From: Pseudomonadota bacterium | GTDB taxonomy: Bacteria > Pseudomonadota > Alphaproteobacteria > Sphingomonadales > Sphingomonadaceae | Length of the DNA stretch: 36,022 nt | Direction: 5' to 3' | Assembly: GCA_018240895.1 (NCBI GenBank) | Contig: JAFEEX010000074.1 | Coordinates: 1 to 36,022, forward strand | In this document: piece by piece, positions 16,423 to 25,440 of the stretch | How positions within the stretch are numbered: the stretch's first letter is position 1 | Layout of the letters: the number at the start of each line of letters is the position of its first letter | Notes under the pieces: generated by a model | Told to the model about the DNA's origin: nothing | The model's input: the letters and a program-made list of their open reading frames with translations, nothing else | Databases searched by the model: none | Position numbers and translations under genes: made by a program

Positions 16423-17292
16423 ATGGGACTCCTTGCTGGGAAAGTTGCAATCATCACTGGTGCAGGCGGCGGATTGGGAGAAGCATATGCCAAGCTGTTT
16501 GCTCGCGAAGGTGCCTCGGTCGTCGTCAATGACCTGGGCGGCGCGCGGGATGGAACTGGAAGCTCGGTTGGCGCAGCGCAAACGGTGGTGGATGCAATCG
16601 TCGCGGCTGGCGGCACGGCGGTGGCAAATACCTCTGACGTCTCGACTGTAGAAGGGGGCAAGGCCATTCTCGCGACCGCGCTCGAAGCCTTCGGGAAAGT
16701 AGACATCCTCGTAAACAATGCCGGAATTCTGCGAGACAAGACCTTTGCTAAGACCTCGGAAGAAGATTGGGACGTCGTTGTAAAAGTCCATCTGAAAGGA
16801 ACCTATTGCTGTACGTTCCCGGTTTGGAACTGGTTGAAGGAAAATAATCATCCGGGGGTGATCATCATGACGTCCTCGACTTCGGGACTTTATGGCAACT
16901 TCGGTCAGAGCAATTATGGGGCTGCGAAAGCCGGAATCTACGGCTTCATGCGCGTGCTTGCACTCGAAGGTGCACGATACAATATTCGGGTAATGGGACT
17001 TGCCCCAGGTGCACTTACGCGGATGACGGCGGATCTGCCCGGGATGCAAGGCCGCGAAACCAATCCGATGAGTCTTCCGGAAAACATTGCTCCGACTGTG
17101 CTATTCATGGCTTCGGACCTCGCGTCCGAACATACAGGCAAGGTGCTTGCTGCCTCCGCAAGAGGCGTCGCGGAAATCAAAATGGTTCAGACCAAAGGGT
17201 TCCGATCGGAAACGCCTTATACCGCCGAAGATGTGGCTGAGCATGCCGAGCAGATCTTCTTTCCGTCAAGCGTTGAGCGCGTCCTTTCATAG
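16423..17292 (+). CDS. MFE-2-type SDR, (3R)-hydroxyacyl-CoA dehydrogenase
   Basis: An SDR of 289 aa with TGAGGGLG at residues 12-19, NNAG at 98-101, Ser152, Tyr165 and Lys169 (YGAAK). The segment VVVNDLGG with the glycine- and serine-rich stretch after it is characteristic of the SDR domain of peroxisomal multifunctional enzyme 2 (17beta-HSD4), which oxidises (3R)-hydroxyacyl-CoA with NAD. It pairs logically with the MaoC hydratase, which gives the same stereoisomer. The frame is open from 16345, but the ATG at 16423 follows AAGGA and starts the canonical LAGKVAIITG strand. It is 22 bp from the transporter gene. Confidence 0.9.
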   Translation: MGLLAGKVAIITGAGGGLGEAYAKLFAREGASVVVNDLGGARDGTGSSVGAAQTVVDAIVAAGGTAVANTSDVSTVEGGKAILATALEAFGKVDILVNNAGILRDKTFAKTSEEDWDVVVKVHLKGTYCCTFPVWNWLKENNHPGVIIMTSSTSGLYGNFGQSNYGAAKAGIYGFMRVLALEGARYNIRVMGLAPGALTRMTADLPGMQGRETNPMSLPENIAPTVLFMASDLASEHTGKVLAASARGVAEIKMVQTKGFRSETPYTAEDVAEHAEQIFFPSSVERVLS

Positions 17293-17409
17293 GGCTGCAA
17301 TCCTTGAAAGAGTGCGAGTGGCAATGAGACGAGCATTGTTCAAACATCGGAACCTAAAAGGAACCTCCGCCAAACTTTGCCTCATAAACAGCTAGTCAGA
17401 GTGAACAAA

Positions 17410-19005
17410 ATGTCGGCAGAAGAGAATGCATGGCCTGGCTCGATCGAACTGTCTCAACGATTGGCGGAGGCTGCGGAGACCGGAATGACCTTGGCGGTTT
17501 GGGCGGACGTTCAACCCGCCAAGGTCGCGGTGATCGATCCTTCAGGCAAAGAACACACATTTGCCAAAATCAATGCAAGAGCGAACCAGATCGTTCGACT
17601 GCTTAGGAGTCGCGGATTGAAGCCCGGCGATTCAGTTGCACTGATCTGCTCCAACCGGGCCGAGGGAGTGGAGGTTCTGGCAGCTACGCTGCGAGGCGGG
17701 TTTCGGCTTACTCCGGTCAATTGGCACCTCACCGAGGACGAAATCGCCTACATCCTGCGGGACTGCGAAGCGAGGGCTGTCTTCGCAGAAGCCAGGATCG
17801 AGACCGGTGGTCCGGCCACAATGCAGGCGCCTGACGCCAGCATCAGGCTTGCCATTGGAGGGTCAATCGAGGGATTCGAATCCTACGAGCACGTCCTCGA
17901 TAGAGAGGACGCGTCTGACATCGACGACCCGGTCCTCGGGAACTCCATGATGTATACGTCGGGTACGACCGGGCGGCCGAAGGGTGTTTATCGACCCAAT
18001 CCCACGGTATCGAACCCTACGATCTATGCTGAACGCGGGTACGATCGTGATTCGTCCATTCAATTGTGCGCCGGACCCGCGTATCATGCCGCCCCCCTTG
18101 CGTTCGATATTCGTGCGGCCATGGGCGCCGGTGTGCCGCTAATTTTCGTCGACAAGTGGAACACCGAGGAGATCCTGAGAATCATTTCGGAGAAGAAGGT
18201 GACGCACATGCACCTTGTTCCGATCATGTTTCAGCGGCTCTTGGCGCTCCCGGACGACGTCAAGGCGCGCTACCCTGTTGATCACGTCCGCTACATTGTT
18301 CATGGAGCGGCTCCTTGTCCGCCCGAAGTCAAGTTCGCGATGATCGACTGGTTCGGTCCTATCCTGAGCGAGTACTATGCCGGTTCGGAAGGCGGAGCGG
18401 GCTTTACAATCAACAGTGAGGAGTGGCTCCGCAAGCCCGGCAGTGTCGGTAAGCGACCGGCAGTGCTTGGCGTGCGCATTCTTGACGAAAGCTTGCAAGA
18501 TTTGCCTGATGGGACCGCAGGCACGATCTACATGGAGATATCTCCGGGCGGCTTCAGCTATTATAAGGATGAAGCAAAAACACAGTCGTCGAGGGTCGGC
18601 AACTACTTCACCATGGGTGACATCGGCTATTTCGATGAGGATGGCTACTTGTTCCTGACTGGCCGTAGCGCCGAGACGATAATTTCAGGTGGCGTCAACA
18701 TCTATCCGCAAGAGGTCGACAATGTCCTCGTTCAGCACGAGGCCGTTGCAGATTCGGCGACTGTTGGTGTTCCGCACAGTGAGTGGGGTGAAGAAGTCAA
18801 GGCGGTTATCGTCCTGAAACAGGGATTTACTGCCAATCCGACGATCGCGGAAGAAATCTTGACGCTCGCGCGCGAGCGACTTCCCAAGTTCAAAGTTCCA
18901 AGGAGTGTGGATTTTGTCGATAGTTTGCCTCGATCCGCGGCCGGCAAGATTCAAAGAGGAAAAGTACGGGCAAAGTATTGGCAGAGACATTCGCGCCAGA
19001 TCTAG
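17410..19005 (+). CDS. Acyl-CoA synthetase / AMP-dependent ligase
   Basis: An ANL-superfamily CoA ligase of 531 aa. The P-loop YTSGTTGRPKG is at 182-192, a YYAGSEGG motif is mid-protein, TGR with the hinge is near 415-420, and the C-terminal catalytic Lys513 lies in AAGKIQR. It converts a carboxylic acid, ATP and CoA to acyl-CoA, AMP and pyrophosphate. Sequence alone does not tell fatty from steroid or cyclic acids. The ATG at 17410 is preferred by sequence; an in-frame GTG 9 nt earlier is possible, and neither has a strong ribosome site. The 117-bp gap before it is the longest between genes in this run, so a separate promoter is possible. The acyl-CoA dehydrogenase pair follows directly. Confidence 0.92.
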   Translation: MSAEENAWPGSIELSQRLAEAAETGMTLAVWADVQPAKVAVIDPSGKEHTFAKINARANQIVRLLRSRGLKPGDSVALICSNRAEGVEVLAATLRGGFRLTPVNWHLTEDEIAYILRDCEARAVFAEARIETGGPATMQAPDASIRLAIGGSIEGFESYEHVLDREDASDIDDPVLGNSMMYTSGTTGRPKGVYRPNPTVSNPTIYAERGYDRDSSIQLCAGPAYHAAPLAFDIRAAMGAGVPLIFVDKWNTEEILRIISEKKVTHMHLVPIMFQRLLALPDDVKARYPVDHVRYIVHGAAPCPPEVKFAMIDWFGPILSEYYAGSEGGAGFTINSEEWLRKPGSVGKRPAVLGVRILDESLQDLPDGTAGTIYMEISPGGFSYYKDEAKTQSSRVGNYFTMGDIGYFDEDGYLFLTGRSAETIISGGVNIYPQEVDNVLVQHEAVADSATVGVPHSEWGEEVKAVIVLKQGFTANPTIAEEILTLARERLPKFKVPRSVDFVDSLPRSAAGKIQRGKVRAKYWQRHSRQI

Positions 19006-19019
19006 ATTGGAATAAAGCT

Positions 19020-20249
19020 ATGACGCAAGTTCAAGACACGAGCGACTTTCGCAGCACGGTTCGGGCCTGGCTGGAGGCCAATTTCCCGGCTTCATTGCGG
19101 AATAAGGGCGAGCCTTCGCCCGGAGCCCTAACAGGAAATCTGACGGAGGACGAAAAGCTTTGGAAGGAGCGCATGGTTGGACAGGGTTGGGGGACACCGA
19201 CCTGGCCGAAGAAGTACGGCGGTGGCGGGCTGTCGGCTCTGGAAGCGCGAATCTTGACCGAGGAAATGGCTCAGATCAAGTCCTACAATCCTGTCGCAGG
19301 TATGGGCGTTTCCATGTTTGGCCCAACCTTGCTCGAATACGGCACTGAAGAGCAGAAAGAGCGCTACATTCCCGACATTGTCCAAGGTAACGTGCGTTGG
19401 TGCCAAGGCTTTTCGGAGCCTGGAGCCGGCTCCGACCTTGCGAGTCTGCAGACCCGTGCTGAAGACAAGGGTGATCATTTCCTAGTCAATGGACAGAAGA
19501 TCTGGACCAGCGGTGGACATCTTGCCGACATGATCTTTTGCCTGGTCCGTACCGATACGAGTCGCAAGCACGAAGGCATTTCATTCGTGGTGTTTTCGAT
19601 GCACCAGGAGGGTGTCGAAGTCAGGCCAATCAAGTTGATTGCAGGGCATTCGCCGTTCTGTGAAACGTTCTTCACCGATGTCAAAGTCCCCAAGGAGAAC
19701 CTGATCGGCCCGCTTAATGGCGGCTGGTCGGTTGCCAAGCGCCTCCTGCAGCATGAGCGTTCAGGAATGGGCGGTCGGATATCCGGCAGCGGCGACAAGA
19801 AGAAGGAAAGGCCGCTCGGCGTCGTGGCCAAGGCCTATGTCGGCGAGGACGAAGCAGGACGTCTGGCCGACTATGATCTGCGTGCGCGCATTATCGACAA
19901 CGCAATCGAAATGTACTGCGTCGAAGCGACCGTCCGACGTATCGCCGCCGAAGCGAAAAGCAATTCGGGACCTTCGACCGCGACATCGGTCATGAAGAAC
20001 GCCAACATGGATGCCATGCAGGAGCGCGCCGAGCTCATCGTCGAAATGATGGGGTATCGCGGCCTAGGCTGGGAAGGCGAGCATTTCACGCCCGAGGAAC
20101 TGGCGGCCGTGCGCACTTGGTTGGGCGGCAAAGCTGGCACGATCTATGGCGGATCGTCGGAAATTCAAAATAACATTGTCGCGAAACGGATACTGGGGTT
20201 GCCGGATCTGACTTCGCATTCAGAAAAGCTCGAAGGGAAGGCTGCGTAA
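19020..20249 (+). CDS. Acyl-CoA dehydrogenase, alpha-type subunit (ChsE/FadE heteromer type), pair 1
   Basis: A 409-aa acyl-CoA dehydrogenase with the FAD/substrate segment CQGFSEPGAGSDLASLQ near 128-144. The usual C-terminal catalytic Glu of the YEG motif is absent (TIYGGSSEIQNN). A Glu is present at the helix-G position used by isovaleryl-CoA dehydrogenase, Glu246 in LLQHERSG. This matches the catalytic half of the alpha2beta2 steroid acyl-CoA dehydrogenases of Actinobacteria. Its TAA overlaps the ATG of the next gene by one base (TAATG), which strongly suggests an obligate partner. It desaturates an acyl-CoA and passes electrons to ETF. The ATG at 19020 has GGA about 8 nt upstream; an ATG at 18978 would overlap the ligase gene. 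Confidence 0.92.
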   Translation: MTQVQDTSDFRSTVRAWLEANFPASLRNKGEPSPGALTGNLTEDEKLWKERMVGQGWGTPTWPKKYGGGGLSALEARILTEEMAQIKSYNPVAGMGVSMFGPTLLEYGTEEQKERYIPDIVQGNVRWCQGFSEPGAGSDLASLQTRAEDKGDHFLVNGQKIWTSGGHLADMIFCLVRTDTSRKHEGISFVVFSMHQEGVEVRPIKLIAGHSPFCETFFTDVKVPKENLIGPLNGGWSVAKRLLQHERSGMGGRISGSGDKKKERPLGVVAKAYVGEDEAGRLADYDLRARIIDNAIEMYCVEATVRRIAAEAKSNSGPSTATSVMKNANMDAMQERAELIVEMMGYRGLGWEGEHFTPEELAAVRTWLGGKAGTIYGGSSEIQNNIVAKRILGLPDLTSHSEKLEGKAA

Positions 20250-21358
20250 TGGCTGCGTTGAATGAAGAGCAAACGATTCTCCGCGATGTCGCAAAGTCCT
20301 GGGTGGACGAGAGAAGTCCGGTCTCTGCCTTTCGCAAGGTCCGAAACGCGGAATTGGAGTCTGGTTTTGACCCCGGTACCTGGAAGGAAATGGCCGAAAT
20401 GGGCTGGTCGGCCGTTATCGTCCCTGAGGACTTCGGCGGAGCAGGACTGGACTACCTGACGATGGGGCTCATTTTCGAACAGCTGGGGCGCACCCTGAAT
20501 GCCTCGCCTCTCTTGATGACGGGTGTGGGAGCGGTATCTGCGATCCTGCAAGGCGGCAGCCCGAGTCAGCAGAATAAATGGCTTCCACGCATTTCGGAGG
20601 GAAGCTGCGTCGCGGCCCTGGCGTTCGAAGAGGGCGCCCGCCATGATCTGGGAAATGTCAGCGCCACCGCCGTCAAATCGGGAACCGGCTTTGTCCTCAA
20701 CGGGCAAAAGACTTTCGTGGTTGATGGCATGGCCGCGAACCTCTTGCTGGTTTCCGCAAAGGTTGACGACAAGATCGAGGTGTTCCTGGTGCCGTCTGAT
20801 CTGCCCGGAATCCAGCGCGAAAAGCTAAATCTGGCCGATGGCCGCGGTGCCGCGCTCGTTTCGTTCAAGGACGTTGCGCTCGACGAAGACAGTACGCTGT
20901 CAGGTGGAATCGAATTGCTTGAGCACATCGCAGACCGCGTGAGAGCCGTACTGTCTGCGGAAATGCTCGGCTCGTCGATCCAGGCGTTCGAAACAACTGT
21001 CGAGTATCTCAAGACACGCGTGCAGTTTGGCCACGTTATAGGATCGTTCCAGGCGCTGCAGCACCGCGCCGCCGCAATGCTTGGCAAGATCGAACTCAGC
21101 CGCTCGGTCGTCGAAGCTGCGTTGACCGCGATCGATCAGGGCCGGGAAAATGTCCCGATGCTGGTTTCCGCAGCGAAAGCAAAAGTCGGTGACACCTACC
21201 ATCTGATAAGCAACGAAATGGTTCAAATGCACGGCGGCATCGGGATGACCGACGAGCACGACGCCGGTCTCTATCTAAAGCGAGCACGCGTGACGGAGGC
21301 CATGTTCGGCAATCAGAGTTTCCATCGGGATCGGTACGGTCGACTGGACGGTTATTGA
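20249..21358 (+). CDS. Acyl-CoA dehydrogenase, beta-type subunit, pair 1
   Basis: A 369-aa, shortened acyl-CoA dehydrogenase paired with the gene before it (one-base overlap). The N-terminus MAALNEEQTILRD and the C-terminal QMHGGIGMTDEHDAGLYLKRA, with the FAD-contacting TRVQFGHVIGSFQALQHR, are typical of the non-catalytic partner in heteromeric FadE pairs. The middle segment that in homotetramers reads SEPxAGSD is divergent (FEEGARHDLG). The partner supplies part of the FAD site at the subunit interface in characterised actinobacterial examples; that the same holds here is inferred. Confidence 0.9.
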   Translation: MAALNEEQTILRDVAKSWVDERSPVSAFRKVRNAELESGFDPGTWKEMAEMGWSAVIVPEDFGGAGLDYLTMGLIFEQLGRTLNASPLLMTGVGAVSAILQGGSPSQQNKWLPRISEGSCVAALAFEEGARHDLGNVSATAVKSGTGFVLNGQKTFVVDGMAANLLLVSAKVDDKIEVFLVPSDLPGIQREKLNLADGRGAALVSFKDVALDEDSTLSGGIELLEHIADRVRAVLSAEMLGSSIQAFETTVEYLKTRVQFGHVIGSFQALQHRAAAMLGKIELSRSVVEAALTAIDQGRENVPMLVSAAKAKVGDTYHLISNEMVQMHGGIGMTDEHDAGLYLKRARVTEAMFGNQSFHRDRYGRLDGY

Positions 21359-21397
21359 CCCGACCCTTTCTCGCAAATCGAATCGAAGGATTCTGCT

Positions 21398-21775
21398 TTG
21401 AAGGCACCTTGGATTGCGCTCGCATCGGCTTGCCTGGCAGTTGTGATTTCTGCACCAGCAAGTGCCATGACCGTCAACGAGTTCCTGGCAACTGTTGATC
21501 GACTGAAAGCCAAAGGGATTGGTGCGCTTTGGGCGCCTGAGAGAAAGCAACTCCAAACCGCTGTGGAGACCGTCAGCCGAACTTATCGAGCTCGACTCGA
21601 CACCCAGCGCAAGGCTGGGCAACGACCGGAAAGCTGTCCGCCGCCAAAAGGAAAGCTCGGAATTGATGGAAAGCAACTCATATCAGAGCTTCGCGCCTTG
21701 CCTCCTCAGGACAGGCAAGGGGAGCTGTTGAATGCCTTCGGAATTCTGATGAGAAGGCACTTTCCCTGCAGATAG
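21398..21775 (+). CDS. Small secreted protein, possibly Rap1a/Tai-like
   Basis: A 125-aa protein starting at TTG (21398) with GAAGGA 7 nt upstream. The N-terminus is a clear Sec signal peptide, with cleavage expected near residue 23 (APASAM). The mature part has two cysteines, one in SCPPPKG and one in the final FPC, with leucine-rich helix pattern between them. This Cys-Pro-Pro to terminal Phe-Pro-Cys layout recalls the Rap1a/Tai immunity-protein family, but the match is by eye and weak. It follows the dehydrogenase pair by 39 bp and could be co-transcribed. I cannot assign a role in catabolism. Confidence 0.6.
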   Translation: MKAPWIALASACLAVVISAPASAMTVNEFLATVDRLKAKGIGALWAPERKQLQTAVETVSRTYRARLDTQRKAGQRPESCPPPKGKLGIDGKQLISELRALPPQDRQGELLNAFGILMRRHFPCR

Positions 21776-22015
21776 CATGCCGATCGGGAAAGACTTACCC
21801 CTTGTCTGGAACTGAGTTGCTATCCGTCTTGGGCGAATTATCAGGGCCGCGCCCTTTTTGGCAATCGCCTGCCTCGTATGCGAGCGGCTCGTTCTTGGCA
21901 CGTTGAAAGTGGCCGACCCGGTTCGCAACCCGGAATGCAGCTGCAGATTCGATGCTTGAATGCCTTCGTGAGGGCTCAGGAACGCAGCAACCTACGGGGA
22001 AGAATTGGTTCCGAA

Positions 22016-22031
22016 CGTCTCCATGGAGACG
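22016..22031. repeat. Perfect 16-bp palindrome at the end of the MFS exporter gene
   Basis: CGTCTCCATGGAGACG is a perfect palindrome in the 261-bp gap between two convergent genes, 5 bp beyond the MFS stop codon. A neighbouring imperfect inverted repeat (GACCGGC/GCTGGTC) overlaps the end of the gene. Together they may act as a bidirectional terminator, but there is no T run. The rest of this gap (21776-22036) shows nothing recognisable. Confidence 0.3.
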
Positions 22032-22036
22032 ACCGG

Positions 22037-23266
22037 CTATTGCTGGTCAAGGTTCGGCCGATTGCTGACATTGCCACGCAAAAACGCCCCAACTCCAATC
22101 AGCGCCGACGCGAAGCCCGCGAGTGCTCCGACCCCAAGAGCCCAGCGTGGGCCCCAGTGATCTGCTATGGCCCCGACGATCGGTGCGCCGATGGGCGTTC
22201 CGCCGAGCGCGAATCCGATGCGCAGCGCCATCACGCGGCCGCGCATTGACGGCTCCGTCGATAACTGGATCAGGCTGTTAGAGGTATTGGTGAAGCTCAG
22301 CGATGCGAAACCGGTGAGAGCTAAGGTCGCGGCAAAAATTCCGTACAGCGGCGCCAGGGCAGCCAGGGTACACCCTGCGCCGAACAGAAAAGACGCGCCC
22401 AGCAGCGTTTCGAATCGCGGATGGTTGCGGCTTGCGTTTGTCAGCGCTCCCGATATCGTTCCAACTGCCATGGCTGACGACAGCAGGCCGTAACCACCTG
22501 CACCAACGTGGAATACGCGAACTGCCATGGTCGAAATAAAAATCGTGAAGTTGAGGCCAAAGGTTCCTATGAGGAACAGCATGATTAGCGTGATCCGCAA
22601 ATCGCTGCGCCGCCAAGCATAGCGAAACCCCTCGGTGAAACTGCCCTTGGCGCGAAGGGCGCGGGGCCGAACATGAAGTTCGGAGATTCGCAGCCGTGCA
22701 AGCGAGATCAGCACGGCGAAGAACGATACCCCGTTGATTAGAAAGGCCCAGCCCAAGCCGACCGAAGCGATGATCAGGCCGGCCATTGCTGGCCCGATCA
22801 TCCGGGCGCTGTTGAAAGAAGTCGAGTTGAGCGCAACGGCATTAGGGAGATCACGGTCGCCAACCAGCTCGGTAACGAAGGTCTGGCGCACCGGCGCATC
22901 GAATGCCGCAGCGGAGCCTGATAGAAAGGCAAATATGCAGACATGCCACAGCCGTACCAGTCCGGTAATTGTCAGTAGCCCGAGCGCCATGGCGAGGATT
23001 CCCATCGTGGCCTGCGTCACCATCAATAACCTACGCTGGTTCCAATGGTCGGCCGCATAGCCGGTAAAAGGAAGCAACAAGAACTGCGGTCCGAACTGGA
23101 GCGCCATGATCAGCCCAAGCGCAGAAGCACTATTTCGGGTTAGTACCGTCAGGACCAGCCAGTCTTGCGAGACACGTTGGATCCAAGTGCCAGTGTTGGA
23201 AACAAAGGCACCGGCGATCCAGATCCGGTAATTCGGATTTTCCAGCGACCTGAATGTGCGCCTCAT
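22037..23266 (-). CDS. MFS transporter, MFS_3 / enterobactin-exporter-like
   Basis: A 409-aa inner-membrane protein with about 12 hydrophobic helices. The opening FRSLENPNYRIWIAG, the WIQRVSQDWLVL segment and the ADHWNQRRLL loop are typical of the EntS-like DHA3 group, which mainly exports small molecules. The frame is open from 23320, but the ATG at 23266 starts at the family N-terminus with a weak GGGAAAG upstream. It is on the minus strand, nearly 300 bp beyond the isochorismatase-like gene. It could export a pathway intermediate or a toxic substrate. Confidence 0.87.
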   Translation of the reverse strand: MRRTFRSLENPNYRIWIAGAFVSNTGTWIQRVSQDWLVLTVLTRNSASALGLIMALQFGPQFLLLPFTGYAADHWNQRRLLMVTQATMGILAMALGLLTITGLVRLWHVCIFAFLSGSAAAFDAPVRQTFVTELVGDRDLPNAVALNSTSFNSARMIGPAMAGLIIASVGLGWAFLINGVSFFAVLISLARLRISELHVRPRALRAKGSFTEGFRYAWRRSDLRITLIMLFLIGTFGLNFTIFISTMAVRVFHVGAGGYGLLSSAMAVGTISGALTNASRNHPRFETLLGASFLFGAGCTLAALAPLYGIFAATLALTGFASLSFTNTSNSLIQLSTEPSMRGRVMALRIGFALGGTPIGAPIVGAIADHWGPRWALGVGALAGFASALIGVGAFLRGNVSNRPNLDQQ

Positions 23267-23564
23267 TCTAGCTTTCCCAAACGCTCCCAGAGATTGTCGT
23301 GATCGAGTCGGCCCTCTCAACTCGCCGCAGCAATGTCGAGCTCAGGAACAACCAGATCAGGCTGGCGCTATCGATATGCTCATGCAGCTAACTCGCACTG
23401 GAATCGCATGCGAGCGATCTGATTGAGGCTGGTTCTGCGCACTGCGGCGATGTACGCCTTTGGCGGCGGCGGAACGGGCGCGAGGTTCCGCCTTCCAAGG
23501 CTTGCCCCTCGGAAGTGTCGGGTTTTGCAATTGGTCGGCCGTGACCAAATCGACCCCGACATGC
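23267..23564. other. Non-coding gap between MFS and isochorismatase-like genes
   Basis: About 300 bp without a supported gene. Short open frames on both strands have no recognisable domain. No terminator or operator stands out. Confidence 0.4.
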
Positions 23565-24128
23565 TCAACGCAGACGTTCGACAAGGTCCAGCACATCGTC
23601 CGTCGTGCCGGTTTCTCCGAGCCGGGGAAATACACTTAGAAAGCTGTACTGCTGAGCGTCGGCGCGCGCATCGATCATCGCATCTAGCGCCAGGGTGACA
23701 TTGTACCCCAACTCATAGGCTTGGCGTGCGGTCGCCTCGACTCCGGTGGCGGTCGCCACACCGCAAACGACAACCTGGGTAACACCCATAGCCCTCAGGC
23801 GGCTGTCCAGATCGGTGTTGGCGAAGGCTCCCCAAGACCGCTTGCTGACGAATATGTCTTCCTCGTGCCTGCCAAGTTCGGGAACAATATCGGCAAAATC
23901 CTTCTGCAGCTTGTCGGGCATATGCATGCCGACCTCGGTACGGCCTGGCGCTCCAGCGACGACATTGATGAGCACAACAGGCAACCGATGTGCGCGAAAC
24001 GCATCGGCCAGCCTGCGGCAATTGCCGACCACACGATTGATTGGATCGCCAGCAAGACGGCCGACAATGCCATTCTGAAGATCGACAATTAGAAGTGCGG
24101 TCTTGGCATCAATTGCAGTTAGTGGCAT
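23565..24128 (-). CDS. Isochorismatase-like hydrolase without the nucleophilic cysteine
   Basis: A 187-aa isochorismatase-fold protein. Asp16 (LLIVDLQNG) and Lys96 (VSKRSWGAF) of the family triad are present, but the position of the nucleophilic Cys reads Gly129 in GVATATGVEATAR. A Cys-free site is known for true isochorismatases and for a subgroup of unassigned family members, so it need not be inactive, but a nicotinamidase-type mechanism is unlikely. The start is uncertain. ATG 24146 adds six residues, while 24128 fits the usual N-terminus; neither has a clear ribosome site. Its link to the catabolic genes is unclear. Confidence 0.82.
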   Translation of the reverse strand: MPLTAIDAKTALLIVDLQNGIVGRLAGDPINRVVGNCRRLADAFRAHRLPVVLINVVAGAPGRTEVGMHMPDKLQKDFADIVPELGRHEEDIFVSKRSWGAFANTDLDSRLRAMGVTQVVVCGVATATGVEATARQAYELGYNVTLALDAMIDARADAQQYSFLSVFPRLGETGTTDDVLDLVERLR

Positions 24129-24402
24129 GTTGCAATTGTCGCACATAAGGCATTGAGTAGATGGGAAAAATCATGCAGTGAGGCCAGTGCGGGCGCGCGC
24201 CTCATCAAGGCGGGTCCTTCATCGCAATGCCCTAGCTGACACGGAAACCAGCCAGAGCAAAGCCCTCCACATGATGCAGGACCAGACGCGCCACGGTATG
24301 TGGTGCGTTGACCGGAGATCTGTTGGCTTGTGTAGCTCGAACCCATTCAACGCTTTCGAACATACGAGACTTGCGGCCGCGTCACGCGACCGCAAGCAGG
24401 CG

Positions 24403-24723
24403 CTAATGCTGGCTTTCCGGCATGCGAACCACAATTCCGTCCAGCTCATCCGCCATCGCGATCTGACATGAAAGCCGCGAAGTGTCTCCCCGTTCAGGTG
24501 CGAGCTCGAGAAGCTCGTTTTCTTGCTCGCTCATCGTTCCGACTTTGCCGATCCATCCTTCGTCGATGAACACATGGCAGGTCGCGCAAGCGCGCTGACC
24601 ACCACAATCCCCATCAATGCCGCGAATTCCATTGCGAACCGCACCTTCCATGATCGAAAGACCATCATCGAGATCGATGGTGTGCTTCGATCCATCGAAT
24701 TCCACGTACGTCACCTTCCCCAT
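24403..24723 (-). CDS. [2Fe-2S] ferredoxin, adrenodoxin/putidaredoxin type
   Basis: A 106-aa ferredoxin. The cluster ligands are Cys40, Cys46, Cys49 (GDCGGQRACATC) and Cys86 (LSCQI), the C-x5-C-x2-C spacing of vertebrate-type ferredoxins. This type usually feeds a cytochrome P450, and sometimes other oxygenases, from an FAD-dependent reductase. Neither a P450 nor a ferredoxin reductase gene is in the window. The ATG at 24723 has GAGGGA 6 nt upstream and begins the canonical first strand (KVTYVEFDG); the frame upstream of it is probably untranslated. It lies 132 bp downstream of the TetR gene on the same strand. The 274-bp gap after its stop, down to the isochorismatase-like gene, holds nothing I recognise. 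Confidence 0.92.
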   Translation of the reverse strand: MGKVTYVEFDGSKHTIDLDDGLSIMEGAVRNGIRGIDGDCGGQRACATCHVFIDEGWIGKVGTMSEQENELLELAPERGDTSRLSCQIAMADELDGIVVRMPESQH

Positions 24724-24855
24724 TTCATTCCCTCTACTCTTGAAAAGATCGAAATTGCAAAGTTGCCTAAATGCGATCGCTGAGCCACGTCGCCCAACAA
24801 CGCCGCATCTCAAGTCACTCGAACGCCGTTCGGCAATCCGTATCGTAAGTGAAAT

Positions 24856-25440
24856 CTAAGAATCGTGCCTCTCAATCAAATACGCCAGTCCTTCGCCTAT
24901 CTTCAGCCGAAGTTCGGCCGGTAATTCGCGTTCGGGACTCGACAGCGCAGTAGCGGCCAGGCCCCTTCCCAATGCCCACATTGTTGTCGCGATCGCCGTG
25001 GATTGCCTGGATGGAAACCTCGGGTCCGCCTCGACCTTTCTGGAAAAGGCATTGAACGCATCCCGCTCAGCTTGACGCAGCTCCTCATGGCAAGAAAGGA
25101 GATGTCGGTTGAACATGAGGTCGTGCAACGCGGGCTCATTGGCCACATGATTCAGGAAGACTCTGGATGCGCTGGCAAAGGGAGCCAACTGGCCTTCAGG
25201 GGTGCCGGAATCTTCAATCTCCGACGTCAAGGACTTGAACCCTTTGACTGCAATGAGCAACAGTAGCGATTCCTTGTTCGGGAAGTGGTGGTAGATTGAC
25301 GAAGCACCGATTCTCGCCCTCTTCGCGATGGCGCGAACGCTTAGAGCTTCCCAGCCTTCCTCCTGAAGCATTTCGGTCGCAGCCGTGAAGGCTCGTTGCC
25401 TGACATTTCGGCCGGAAAATTGGATTCTCACGCGCCGCAC
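24856..25440 (-). CDS. TetR-family transcriptional regulator
   Basis: A 194-aa TetR regulator. The N-terminal helix-turn-helix lies at about 33-53 (SVRAIAKRARIGASSIYHHFPNKESLL), and the rest is an all-helical ligand domain of the WHG-like type. The family mostly represses neighbouring genes and is released by a pathway ligand. It is divergent from the FadD19-like ligase operon, with 467 bp between the two, and is followed by the ferredoxin gene on its own strand. A palindrome in the divergent gap (25672-25681) is a candidate operator. The inducer is plausibly an acyl-CoA or the substrate itself. Confidence 0.9.
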   Translation of the reverse strand: MRRVRIQFSGRNVRQRAFTAATEMLQEEGWEALSVRAIAKRARIGASSIYHHFPNKESLLLLIAVKGFKSLTSEIEDSGTPEGQLAPFASASRVFLNHVANEPALHDLMFNRHLLSCHEELRQAERDAFNAFSRKVEADPRFPSRQSTAIATTMWALGRGLAATALSSPERELPAELRLKIGEGLAYLIERHDS

